Part shown: in pieces, positions 1 to 5,070 of the stretch
How positions within the stretch are numbered: position 1 is the stretch's first letter
Layout: each line of letters starts with the position of its first letter
Assembly (NCBI GenBank): GCA_905209435.1
Contig: CAJLTE010000155.1
Coordinates: 1-5,070, forward strand
Origin: an uncultured Blautia sp.
GTDB lineage: Bacteria; Bacillota_A; Clostridia; Lachnospirales; Lachnospiraceae
Reading direction: 5' to 3'
Length of the DNA: 5,070 nt
The notes under the pieces: model-generated
What the model was told of the DNA's origin: nothing
The model's database searches: none
The model's input: the letters and a program-made list of their open reading frames with translations, nothing else
Program-made: the position numbers and the translations under genes

Positions 1-1
1 C

Positions 2-583
2 TATCATACCCTTGGACTTTTCAGTTCCCGTACAGGTGCAGCAGGTCAGATCACTGCTGTCGATGATGCGGTGAAAGCCACTGGCACAGAGGTTCTTTCC
101 ATTGAATTTCCACGGGATACCAAAGGCTGGGGTGGACACGGCAACTATATTGTGATTGGCGGAAATGATGTTTCAGATGTGCGCCACGCTATTTCGCTGG
201 CGCTGGAACTAACTAATAAGTATGCAGGAGAATTATATATCAGCGAATCCGGTCATTTGGAGTTTGCTTTTTCAGCCAATGCAGGCGGTGCTCTTGCCAT
301 GGCCTTTCACGCAGTTCCAGGGGAAGCTTTCGGATTCATGGCAGGTTCTCCGGCAGCGATTGGACTTGTAATGGCAGACACTGCAATGAAGGCTTCTGCA
401 GTTCATATTACACGCTATATGACACCGAGTATCGGTACAAGCCATTCCAATGAAGTTATCCTTGCCCTCTCCGGAGATGCCAGTGCTGTGAAAGAAGCTG
501 TACTCCAGGCAAGACAGATCGGCCTGGAACTGCTGATCGGAATGGGAAGCTATCCGGAAATTCCGGGAGAACCGTATTTATAA
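2..583 (+). CDS. pduB: PduB-like tandem-BMC microcompartment shell protein, C-terminal part (5' end cut by window)
   Basis: A trimer-forming shell protein (BMC-T class) that tiles the facets of a bacterial microcompartment and may form a gated pore for metabolites. The reading frame is open from base 2 to the TAA at 581-583, giving 193 visible residues. No start is seen; the GTG at 71 is internal, because the sequence before it (LGLFSSRTGAAGQI) already fits the family. PduB proteins are about 270 residues, so roughly 70-80 are missing. Landmarks in visible numbering are PRDTKGWGGHG (37-47) and IGGNDVSDVR (52-61) in the first BMC repeat, then FGFMAGSPAAIGLVMADTA (about 110-128) and SGDASAVKEAV (about 157-167) in the second. 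The protein ends at EPYL. A terminator follows directly, so this is probably the last gene of its operon. PduB fits best by remembered sequence; another BMC-T such as EtuB is possible. The cargo pathway (propanediol, ethanol, choline or other) cannot be decided from this fragment. Confidence 0.85.
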   Translation, partial: YHTLGLFSSRTGAAGQITAVDDAVKATGTEVLSIEFPRDTKGWGGHGNYIVIGGNDVSDVRHAISLALELTNKYAGELYISESGHLEFAFSANAGGALAMAFHAVPGEAFGFMAGSPAAIGLVMADTAMKASAVHITRYMTPSIGTSHSNEVILALSGDASAVKEAVLQARQIGLELLIGMGSYPEIPGEPYL

Positions 584-614
584 CAATCCCCCCTATATAT
601 TATTGCAGACAAAT

Positions 615-670
615 GCCCTGACAGGCAGAAGATTTTAATGATCTTAATCCTGTCAGGGCGTATTCTTTTT
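615..670 (+). terminator. Rho-independent terminator of the BMC operon, between convergent genes
   Basis: GCCCTGACAGG (615-625) pairs perfectly over 11 bp with CCTGTCAGGGC (649-659). Inside the loop a second short stem, AAGAT (629-633) with ATCTT (641-645), extends the hairpin. The T-rich tail TATTCTTTTT (661-670) follows on the plus strand, so it terminates the shell-protein transcript 31 bases after its stop. The minus-strand gene ending at 673 converges on it. Read in that direction the hairpin is the same but the tail (ATTTGTCTGC) has no T-run, so termination from that side would be weaker. Confidence 0.88.
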
Positions 671-672
671 CC

Positions 673-1929
673 TTAATTCAGTCTGTAAACCTCCGCACTC
701 TGAAGTCCAAATGCAAGTGCCTCTGAATGGCTGTTAAAATAAATATCCACATGTCCGTAAGGTGTTCCAAGATCCTCCACTGTATACACATTTCCATTGA
801 TCAGGAGCTGAGTTCCGAATGGCACACCAGCCATGGCAACGGTTCTTCCCGCTGTAGGAACAGTTCCGCTGGCTGTCAGGTTTCCTGCTGTTCCGCAGCA
901 CTGTGCACAGTTACAGTATGCGGTGAGAGTAAAGGTTCCAAGGTAGGTTCCCTGTGAAGATGAACTACTGCCCTCGGAAGAACTGTCGGAGCTTTCACTG
1001 CTGTCCGATGACTCGGTATAAGAATCATCATAGGCACTGCTGTCATCTGCGTCCTGATTGGAATCACTTTCAGACTCGCTGTAGTCATCGTAGGATTCCT
1101 CTGTGCCATAGTTTTCCCCGTCACTTGGTGACTGGGCGGCAGCCTCAGCTTCCTGGGCTACCTGCGCCTCCTGGGCTGCTTTCTCTGCCTCTGCAGCCTG
1201 CAAAAGGCTGTAAATACTGCTGTCTGCATTACTGATCTGTGTATTTAAAGCACTGATTTCATCCTGGCTGGCACTGATCTGATAAATATAGGACTGAATG
1301 TTCTCATTTGTGCTTGCAGTAAGTGCCTGTACCTCTTGCTGTTTGGCAGATTTCTCTGCCAGAAGTTCATTAATATTCTGAGCTTCCTCTTCTGCCTGCT
1401 CTTCCTGGGCCTTGATATCTGCCTGAAGGGCTTTATATTTAGCAAGCATGTCTCTGTCATACTGGGAAATCTGGGCTATATTCTCTGCACGGTTCAGAAA
1501 CTGAGCCAGATCTTCTGAGGACAAAAGCAGCTCCAGCATGGAAGCACTTCCATTCTCATACATGTATACAATACGCTTCTTCATATCCTGATACTGCTTG
1601 TCCGCTGTGGCCTTGGCTTCCTCAAGCTGGGTATTCAGGGTTTTCAGCTCTTCTTCTTTCTCCGCTGCCTGAATTCCAAGCTCAGATACACTGTTGGTAA
1701 GGTCTGTATACTGAGCATTCAGCTCTTCCAGATAGCTTTCAAGCTCCTGCTTCTTGCTCTCCAGAGATGCCATGTTGGACTGCTGCTGTGCCAGTTCTGC
1801 CTGCGCAGCTTCTTTCTGTGCCTGTACATCAGCGATCTGTTCCTCCGTAGAAGCAGCAAATACTGCCCCAGGCATAGAAACAGTCATGATTCCAGTTAAC
1901 AGCATTGCAAAAATCTTTTTAAATCTCAT
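673..1929 (-). CDS. Secreted coiled-coil cell-wall protein with C-terminal 3D domain (putative peptidoglycan hydrolase)
   Basis: A 418-residue exported protein predicted to act on or bind peptidoglycan outside the membrane. Residues 1-25 form a signal peptide (MRFKKI, hydrophobic core, cleavage after VFA). Residues about 27-260 are a Gln/Glu/Ala-rich coiled coil of the PcsB/CwlO/EnvC kind, including the typical MYENGSASMLELLLSSEDL stretch (about 123-141). Residues 265-326 are a Ser/Asp/Glu-rich linker of low complexity. Residues 332-418 are a 3D (double-psi beta-barrel) domain with TAYCNCAQCCG, TASG, VEDLGTPYGHVDIYF and a terminal EVYRLN. Aspartates D386 and D395 are kept; the family's first Asp, usually in a VAVDP context, is replaced (VAMAG, 364-368). 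ATG at 1927-1929 is supported by GAGGTG at 1939-1944, 9 bases upstream, and by the signal peptide. It is probably monocistronic, with its own promoter at 1965-1992 and possible WalR repeats. 3D domains occur in YocH, YabE/Rpf-like and YuiC proteins and can be muralytic. Activity here is inferred; it could be only wall-binding. Confidence 0.88.
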   Translation of the reverse strand: MRFKKIFAMLLTGIMTVSMPGAVFAASTEEQIADVQAQKEAAQAELAQQQSNMASLESKKQELESYLEELNAQYTDLTNSVSELGIQAAEKEEELKTLNTQLEEAKATADKQYQDMKKRIVYMYENGSASMLELLLSSEDLAQFLNRAENIAQISQYDRDMLAKYKALQADIKAQEEQAEEEAQNINELLAEKSAKQQEVQALTASTNENIQSYIYQISASQDEISALNTQISNADSSIYSLLQAAEAEKAAQEAQVAQEAEAAAQSPSDGENYGTEESYDDYSESESDSNQDADDSSAYDDSYTESSDSSESSDSSSEGSSSSSQGTYLGTFTLTAYCNCAQCCGTAGNLTASGTVPTAGRTVAMAGVPFGTQLLINGNVYTVEDLGTPYGHVDIYFNSHSEALAFGLQSAEVYRLN

Positions 1930-1964
1930 CTATGTAAACACCTCGTTATTTTTTTCGTAGGTCA

Positions 1965-1992
1965 AGTATAACATATTCCGTAATTTTTTCAA
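1965..1992 (-). promoter_or_regulatory. Extended -10 sigma-A-type promoter of the 3D-domain gene
   Basis: Read on the minus strand, TTGAAA (1992-1987) and TATACT (1970-1965) are separated by 16 bases. The -10 is preceded by TATGT, matching the Gram-positive TRTGN extended -10 pattern. Transcription would start near 1958, giving a leader of about 29 bases that contains the GAGGTG ribosome site. Confidence 0.7.
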
Positions 1993-2027
1993 CACTTTTA
2001 TTTAACTTTTGTAACATTTACGTAATA
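1984..2027 (-). promoter_or_regulatory. Four 11-bp direct repeats upstream of the 3D gene, candidate WalR (YycF) sites
   Basis: On the minus strand four consecutive 11-base units occur: TATTACGTAAA (2027-2017), TGTTACAAAAG (2016-2006), TTAAATAAAAG (2005-1995) and TGTTGAAAAAA (1994-1984). The first two units give TATTAC-N5-TGTTAC, which matches the published WalR consensus TGTWAH-N5-TGTWAH at 11 of 12 positions. The third matches poorly (4 of 6) and the fourth 5 of 6, and the fourth overlaps the -35. In Bacillus subtilis WalR controls cell-wall genes such as yocH (a 3D protein) and cwlO (coiled-coil type), so the target type agrees. The region is AT-rich, so chance similarity is possible. Confidence 0.45.
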
Positions 2028-2135
2028 TTTCACGATTTTCCAGAATCTAGAAAGATAATAAATACATGGTTATAGAACAAATTCAGGCACAATATACCGT
2101 GAAATAGTTTGGGCAAATCACAGGAATGTTTTTGC

Positions 2136-2181
2136 AAAAAAACACCCCGCATTTCATGAAACTCTCCATAAAATGCGGGGT
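2136..2181 (-). terminator. Strong Rho-independent terminator after spoVG
   Basis: On the minus strand ACCCCGCATTT (2181-2171) pairs over 11 bp with AAATGCGGGGT (2154-2144) around a 16-base loop. It is followed one base later by seven Ts (2142-2136). It lies about 20 bases after the spoVG stop and closes the glgC-glgD-spoVG unit, insulating the 3D-gene promoter downstream. The remaining gap between this terminator and the WalR-like repeats (2028-2135) shows no gene or convincing signal. Confidence 0.93.
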
Positions 2182-2201
2182 TGTAAAAACCTCTTTACTT
2201 C

Positions 2202-2477
2202 TTATACCGCAGCTTCTTCCTCTGCTACAGCTTCCTGGTATTTCTCGAGAATGATCGTCTGGATCTTATCACGAGTGGAAGAATTGATAGGATGTGCGAT
2301 ATCCCGATATTCTCCATCGGTTGCTTTGCGGCTTGGCATTGCGATGAAAAGACCTTTCTCTCCTTCGATCACCTTGATGTCATGTACTACAAATTCTTCA
2401 TCAATGGTAATGGAGACCACAGCTTTCATCTTCCCCTCCTTTGCAACCTTTCTCACCCGTACGTCTGTAATGTTCAT
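2202..2477 (-). CDS. spoVG: SpoVG, small nucleic-acid-binding septation/stationary-phase regulator
   Basis: A 91-residue protein that matches the SpoVG family along its whole length: [11 protein letters not shown] at the start, [19 protein letters not shown] in the beta-sheet core, [10 protein letters not shown] (about 42-51), then the conserved [15 protein letters not shown] segment leading into the C-terminal helix. The acidic tail (AVAEEEAAV) is variable in the family; B. subtilis SpoVG is 97 residues. Family members bind DNA and RNA and modulate septation, sporulation, virulence or metabolism, usually at post-transcriptional or auxiliary transcriptional level. The ATG at 2475-2477 has AAAGGGG (2486-2492) 8 bases upstream. 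The gene lies 54 bases after glgD on the same strand, with no terminator between, so it is probably read through from glgC. A TATAAT at 2526-2531 may give extra transcription. In B. subtilis spoVG sits beside gcaD (glmU), another sugar nucleotidyltransferase, so the neighbour type recurs although the gene differs. Confidence 0.95.
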   Translation of the reverse strand: MNITDVRVRKVAKEGKMKAVVSITIDEEFVVHDIKVIEGEKGLFIAMPSRKATDGEYRDIAHPINSSTRDKIQTIILEKYQEAVAEEEAAV

Positions 2478-2525
2478 TTTTGCTGCCCCTTTCCTCTTAA
2501 TCGCATTTACTGCGCTTTAAGTCTT

Positions 2526-2531
2526 ATTATA
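2526..2531 (-). promoter_or_regulatory. Possible internal -10 box for spoVG
   Basis: A perfect TATAAT on the minus strand begins directly next to the glgD stop codon (2532-2534), about 48 bases before the spoVG start. No good -35 exists at 16-18 bases upstream (ATAATG at 17), and there is no TG extension. A SigH-type promoter, as used by B. subtilis spoVG, is not evident. If active it is probably weak or needs an activator. Confidence 0.25.
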
Positions 2532-3650
2532 TTACAAGCTATATCTATCATTATTCTCCACAACGATCTCTACTTCTCCATCACCGCTGTAGTACGAATT
2601 TGCCCGGATGGTTCCCCGGCTTTCAACGATACAATTCTCGATATGTGTATTATCCCCCAGATATACATCATTCAAAATTACGGAATTTTTAATTACGCAA
2701 TTATTTCCAACATAAACATCTTTAAACAGGACAGAATTCTCAACCACTCCGTTTACAATACATCCACTGGAAATCAGAGAATTCTTAACATCTGCGCCAG
2801 GATTGTATTTAGCCGGTGGAAGATCATCAATCTTGGTCTTAACTACCGGCTCCTGTTTGAAGAAGTAGTTACGGATCTCCGGTTTCAGGAAATCCATGTT
2901 GGTCTTATAGTAAGATTCAACAGTGGAGATATTGCTCCAGTAGCTGTCGATCTTATATCCATAGATTCTCTTCAGATTCTTATAACGGATCAGAATATCT
3001 TTTACAAAGTCATTTCGACCTTCCTGTGCAGCCTTCTCAATCAGTTCGATCAGCTGTCTTCTTCGGATCACATAAATACCTGTAGAAATAGTATTATATG
3101 GGGAAACCATTGGCTTCTCCTCAAATTCCTCAATCCTGCAGTCCTCATTCATGCGAAGGACACCGAAACGCTCAACCTCGGAAGGATCCGGACATGTAGT
3201 GCATACAACGGTAATGTCAGCGCGTTTCGCAATGTGATATTCCAGAACCTTGTTATAGTCCATCTTGTACACGCAGTCACCGGATGCGATGACAACATAT
3301 GGCTCATGACTGTTCTTCAGGAAATTGAGATTCTGATAAATAGCATCTGCAGTTCCCTGATACCAGAAACCGTTTTCTTTGGTGATAGTAGGAGTAAATA
3401 CGAAAAGACCGCCCTGCTTTCTTCCGAAATCCCACCATTTGGAGGAGCTTAAATGCTCATTCAGGGAACGTGCATTGTACTGAGTCAGTACAGCTACTTT
3501 CTGAATGCGGGAGTTCGCCATATTACTCAGGGCAAAATCTATGCTTCTGTAGCTTCCGGCAATAGGCATTGCTGCAATTGCCCTTTTGTCTGATAATTCT
3601 CTCATGCGGTTATTGTTACCGCCGGCTAAAATAATTCCGATTGCTCTCAT
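2532..3650 (-). CDS. glgD: GlgD, regulatory-type subunit of ADP-glucose pyrophosphorylase
   Basis: Second subunit of glucose-1-phosphate adenylyltransferase (ATP + glucose-1-P to ADP-glucose + PPi) in the cytosolic glycogen pathway. It has 372 residues, a normal GlgD length. The N-terminal nucleotidyltransferase domain (1-250) shows GGNNNRM (10-16), where active GlgC enzymes have GGxGxRL, and [20 protein letters not shown] (24-43), where the usual AKPAV lysine is absent. [10 protein letters not shown] (123-132) keeps the metal-binding Asp (D125) but has Cys for the usual His, and FEEKP (176-180) keeps the glucose-1-phosphate lysine K179. The GlgD-specific [19 protein letters not shown] block (69-87) is present. 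A left-handed beta-helix of hexapeptide repeats fills about 290-355 ([19 protein letters not shown] onward). Firmicute GlgD proteins are reported to be nearly inactive alone but to stimulate GlgC; the degenerate loop agrees. The start overlaps the glgC stop as ATGA (3647-3650), with AAAGGA (3663-3668) 12 bases upstream inside glgC, so translation is probably coupled. Confidence 0.95.
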   Translation of the reverse strand: MRAIGIILAGGNNNRMRELSDKRAIAAMPIAGSYRSIDFALSNMANSRIQKVAVLTQYNARSLNEHLSSSKWWDFGRKQGGLFVFTPTITKENGFWYQGTADAIYQNLNFLKNSHEPYVVIASGDCVYKMDYNKVLEYHIAKRADITVVCTTCPDPSEVERFGVLRMNEDCRIEEFEEKPMVSPYNTISTGIYVIRRRQLIELIEKAAQEGRNDFVKDILIRYKNLKRIYGYKIDSYWSNISTVESYYKTNMDFLKPEIRNYFFKQEPVVKTKIDDLPPAKYNPGADVKNSLISSGCIVNGVVENSVLFKDVYVGNNCVIKNSVILNDVYLGDNTHIENCIVESRGTIRANSYYSGDGEVEIVVENNDRYSL

Positions 3651-4924
3651 GCTTTGTCACCGTCCTTTGTTGCAATTACCTGTCCGCTTTCCAGAATGCC
3701 ATCCGGATAATCTGCCGGAGTGGTCACACCGGAAATCGCCGTGTTCTTTCCAATCTTAACATTATCCGGAATCACGGAGCCTTCTCCTATGGTCGCAATG
3801 CCAAATGCATATACCGCAGGTTTCTTTATATTAGGTGCTTCCTCGCCGCAGCCAAGAACCACATCATTTCCTATGGTTACGTCCTCTGCCACAATTGCCT
3901 TTTCCATGTTTACATTCTCACCGATGGTTGTATTCCGCATGATAATGGAATCCCGGATCACACTGCCTTTTCCGATCACAACATTCGATCCGATTACAGA
4001 ATTATGTACTTCGCCATAGATTTCAGAGCCTTCACCGATGAGACATCTGTCCAGAACGGCCTCTTCTGAAATATACTGCGGCTGGATGATATCCCCCTTG
4101 GTGTAAATCTTCCAGAATTCCTCATAAAGATTAAACTCAGGAATAATATCAATCAGTTCCATATTTGCTTCCCAGTAGGAACCAAGAGTTCCAACATCTT
4201 TCCAGTAGCCATTGTATTCATAGGCGAAAAGGCGCTGTCCTTTATCCTTGCAATATGGAAGAATATGTTTACCAAAGTCGCAACTCTGCTGATCCTTCAG
4301 TGCGTAAAGCGCTTCCTTCAGAACCGGCCAGCTGAAAATATAAATTCCCATAGATGCCAGATTGCTGCTTGGATGCTCTGGTTTCTCCTCAAATTCAGTT
4401 ACACGGAAAGTCTCATCCGTTACCATGATGCCGAAACGGCTGGCTTCCTCAATAGGTACAGGCATACAGGCAATGGTCACATCCGCCTTATTTGCCTTGT
4501 GGAAGTCGAGCATAACCTCATAATCCATCTTATATATATGATCTCCTGAAAGGATAAGCACATAATCGGGATTGTACTGCTCCATATACGCCATATTCTG
4601 GAAAATGGCATTGGCTGTTCCTGTGTACCACTCGCTGTTTGTGCTCTTCTCATAAGGTGGAAGTACAGTTACACCGCCTTCAGTTCTGTCCAGATCCCAC
4701 GGAACACCGATACCTATATGGGTATTCAGTCTCAGAGGCTGATACTGTGTCAGGACTCCAACTGTATCAATTCCTGAATTAATACAGTTACTTAACGGAA
4801 AATCAATGATACGGTACTTACCTCCAAAAGCTACTGCTGGTTTGGCCACTTTTTCTGTCAGTACCCCAAGTCTGCTGCCTTGGCCGCCGGCTAAGAGCAT
4901 GGCAATCATTTCTTTTTTAATCAT
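3647..4924 (-). CDS. glgC: GlgC, catalytic glucose-1-phosphate adenylyltransferase
   Basis: Makes ADP-glucose from ATP and glucose-1-phosphate, the committed step of bacterial glycogen synthesis. It has 425 residues, within the family range. All signature elements are intact: nucleotide/pyrophosphate loop GGQGSRL (13-19), [20 protein letters not shown] (27-46) including the lysine K28 that corresponds to the E. coli activator-site Lys39, [12 protein letters not shown] (99-110), [10 protein letters not shown] (126-135) with catalytic Asp D128, and FEEKP (178-182) with glucose-1-phosphate-binding K181. The C-terminal third (about 290-415) is a left-handed beta-helix of hexapeptide repeats used for allostery and oligomer contacts. 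The ATG at 4922-4924 is preceded by AGAGGTG (4930-4936) at 5 bases, and the core domain begins at once, so the start is secure. First gene of the glgC-glgD-spoVG unit, with an extended -10 promoter about 35 bases upstream. No glycogen synthase or branching enzyme gene is in the window; those must be elsewhere. Confidence 0.97.
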   Translation of the reverse strand: MIKKEMIAMLLAGGQGSRLGVLTEKVAKPAVAFGGKYRIIDFPLSNCINSGIDTVGVLTQYQPLRLNTHIGIGVPWDLDRTEGGVTVLPPYEKSTNSEWYTGTANAIFQNMAYMEQYNPDYVLILSGDHIYKMDYEVMLDFHKANKADVTIACMPVPIEEASRFGIMVTDETFRVTEFEEKPEHPSSNLASMGIYIFSWPVLKEALYALKDQQSCDFGKHILPYCKDKGQRLFAYEYNGYWKDVGTLGSYWEANMELIDIIPEFNLYEEFWKIYTKGDIIQPQYISEEAVLDRCLIGEGSEIYGEVHNSVIGSNVVIGKGSVIRDSIIMRNTTIGENVNMEKAIVAEDVTIGNDVVLGCGEEAPNIKKPAVYAFGIATIGEGSVIPDNVKIGKNTAISGVTTPADYPDGILESGQVIATKDGDKA

Positions 4925-4946
4925 GCTATCACCTCTTGTTGTAGTT

Positions 4947-4958
4947 ATGATTTATCAT
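4947..4958. repeat. Short inverted repeat at the glgC transcription start
   Basis: ATGAT and ATCAT form 5-base arms around TT, spanning the predicted start and touching the end of the -10 box. It is too short for a stable RNA hairpin but correctly placed for an operator half-site. AT-rich sequence makes chance occurrence quite likely. Confidence 0.25.
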
Positions 4959-4985
4959 TATACCATACTTCCCATGTTTAATAAA
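4957..4985 (-). promoter_or_regulatory. Extended -10 promoter of glgC-glgD-spoVG
   Basis: On the minus strand a perfect TATAAT (4962-4957) is preceded by TATGG, fitting the TRTGN extended -10 pattern. At 17 bases upstream lies a weak -35, TTTATT (4985-4980). Transcription would start near 4950, leaving a leader of about 26 bases with the AGAGGTG ribosome site. The -35 lies inside a 15-base palindrome (4974-4988). Confidence 0.72.
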
Positions 4986-4988
4986 CAT
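4974..4988. promoter_or_regulatory. 15-base perfect palindrome over the glgC -35, candidate operator
   Basis: ATGTTTA-A-TAAACAT has two 7-base arms around one central base and covers the whole weak -35 element (4980-4985). A factor bound here would compete with RNA polymerase, or replace -35 contacts. I do not recognise it as a clear CcpA, Fur, Rex or Spo0A site. A second palindrome, ACAAAT-T-ATTTGT (4994-5006), is centred 19 bases further upstream, about two helix turns away. Confidence 0.4.
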
Positions 4989-4993
4989 ATTTT

Positions 4994-5006
4994 ACAAATT
5001 ATTTGT
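4994..5006. repeat. 13-base inverted repeat upstream of the glgC promoter
   Basis: ACAAAT and ATTTGT are perfect 6-base arms around a single T. It lies just upstream of the palindrome on the -35, with centres 19 bases apart. The rest of the upstream stretch to the window edge (5007-5070) is AT-rich, with no supported gene on either strand. Confidence 0.28.
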
Positions 5007-5044
5007 TGATATTTTACTTTTTTTATCGTTATTGTACATGTTTT

Positions 5045-5053
5045 TTCGACACA
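5045..5053 (-). promoter_or_regulatory. Spo0A-box-like sequence upstream of glgC
   Basis: On the minus strand TGTGTCGAA matches the 0A-box pattern TTTGTCGAA at 8 of 9 bases, including the full TGTCGAA core. It lies about 95-100 bases upstream of the predicted glgC start point. Granulose formation in Clostridium is known to depend on Spo0A, so the target is plausible. A single 9-base match is weak evidence. Confidence 0.25.
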
Positions 5054-5070
5054 AATGAAACTCCGACCAC

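Noticed and set aside
554..566. Perfect palindrome CCGGAA-A-TTCCGG near the end of the shell-protein gene.
   Set aside because: It lies within conserved coding sequence (YPEIPGEP) with no T-run after it, and a far better terminator follows at 615-670.
876..1124. Open frames in and opposite the Ser/Asp-rich linker of the 3D gene (including 954-1235 on the plus strand).
   Set aside because: Low-complexity Ser/Asp codons leave alternative frames open. Their proteins are compositionally odd and lack their own ribosome sites.
2500..2516. Small hairpin (CGCA-loop-TGCG) between glgD and spoVG as an attenuator.
   Set aside because: The stem is only four base pairs and no T-run follows, so neither termination nor a structured leader is supported.
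2292..3452. A 386-codon open frame on the plus strand, antisense to glgD and part of spoVG.
   Set aside because: It lies opposite two well-conserved genes, its protein is rich in Ile, Cys and Asn without any family motif, and its start is inside spoVG with no convincing ribosome site. It is a shadow of minus-strand codon use.
3641..4069. A 142-codon plus-strand frame opposite glgC.
   Set aside because: It is antisense to the hexapeptide-repeat region; the regular repeats on the real strand suppress stop codons on the other. No homology features are visible.
5055..5070. Possible start of a divergent plus-strand gene (ATG at 5055) or the tail of an upstream minus-strand gene at the right edge.
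   Set aside because: Only five codons are visible, no ribosome site precedes the ATG, and the minus-strand frames run into AT-rich sequence with no recognisable protein.

Overview
This window looks like chromosomal DNA from an anaerobic, low-to-mid GC, endospore-lineage Firmicute of the Clostridia, most likely a Lachnospiraceae-type gut commensal. The pointers are a paired GlgC/GlgD ADP-glucose pyrophosphorylase followed by SpoVG, a PcsB/CwlO-like coiled-coil protein ending in a 3D domain, a PduB-type microcompartment shell protein, and strong AGGAGG-like ribosome binding sites with TG-extended -10 promoters. The taxon is an inference from gene content, not from a database match.

Layout. (1) Positions 2-583, plus strand: the 3' part of a tandem-domain bacterial microcompartment shell protein (PduB-like), apparently the last gene of a locus that lies to the left, closed by a strong hairpin terminator (615-670). 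(2) Positions 673-1929, minus strand: a secreted cell-wall protein made of a signal peptide, a long coiled coil, a Ser/Asp-rich linker and a C-terminal 3D domain. It has its own extended -10 promoter, preceded by four 11-bp-spaced direct repeats resembling WalR binding sites. (3) Positions 2136-4985, minus strand: a compact unit read right to left, glgC - glgD (4-base ATGA overlap) - spoVG (54-base gap), with a promoter at 4957-4985 and a strong terminator after spoVG (2136-2181). No gap longer than 300 bases lacks a gene.

How the genes work together. GlgC and GlgD form the enzyme that makes ADP-glucose, the committed precursor of glycogen (granulose). GlgC keeps the full catalytic signature, while GlgD has a degenerate nucleotide loop, as expected for a regulatory partner. 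SpoVG, a small nucleic-acid-binding regulator, is probably co-transcribed with them, which suggests a link between carbon storage and the stationary-phase programme. The 3D protein belongs to cell-wall remodelling and the PduB remnant to a metabolic organelle (propanediol, ethanol or fucose-type catabolism). Neither is evidently linked to glycogen.

I see no mobile element, CRISPR array, tRNA, rRNA or clear riboswitch, and nothing that amounts to a new system. The most useful leads are regulatory: the putative WalR repeats, the palindrome on the glgC -35 region with a nearby Spo0A-like box, the glgCD-spoVG linkage, and the missing first aspartate of the 3D domain.
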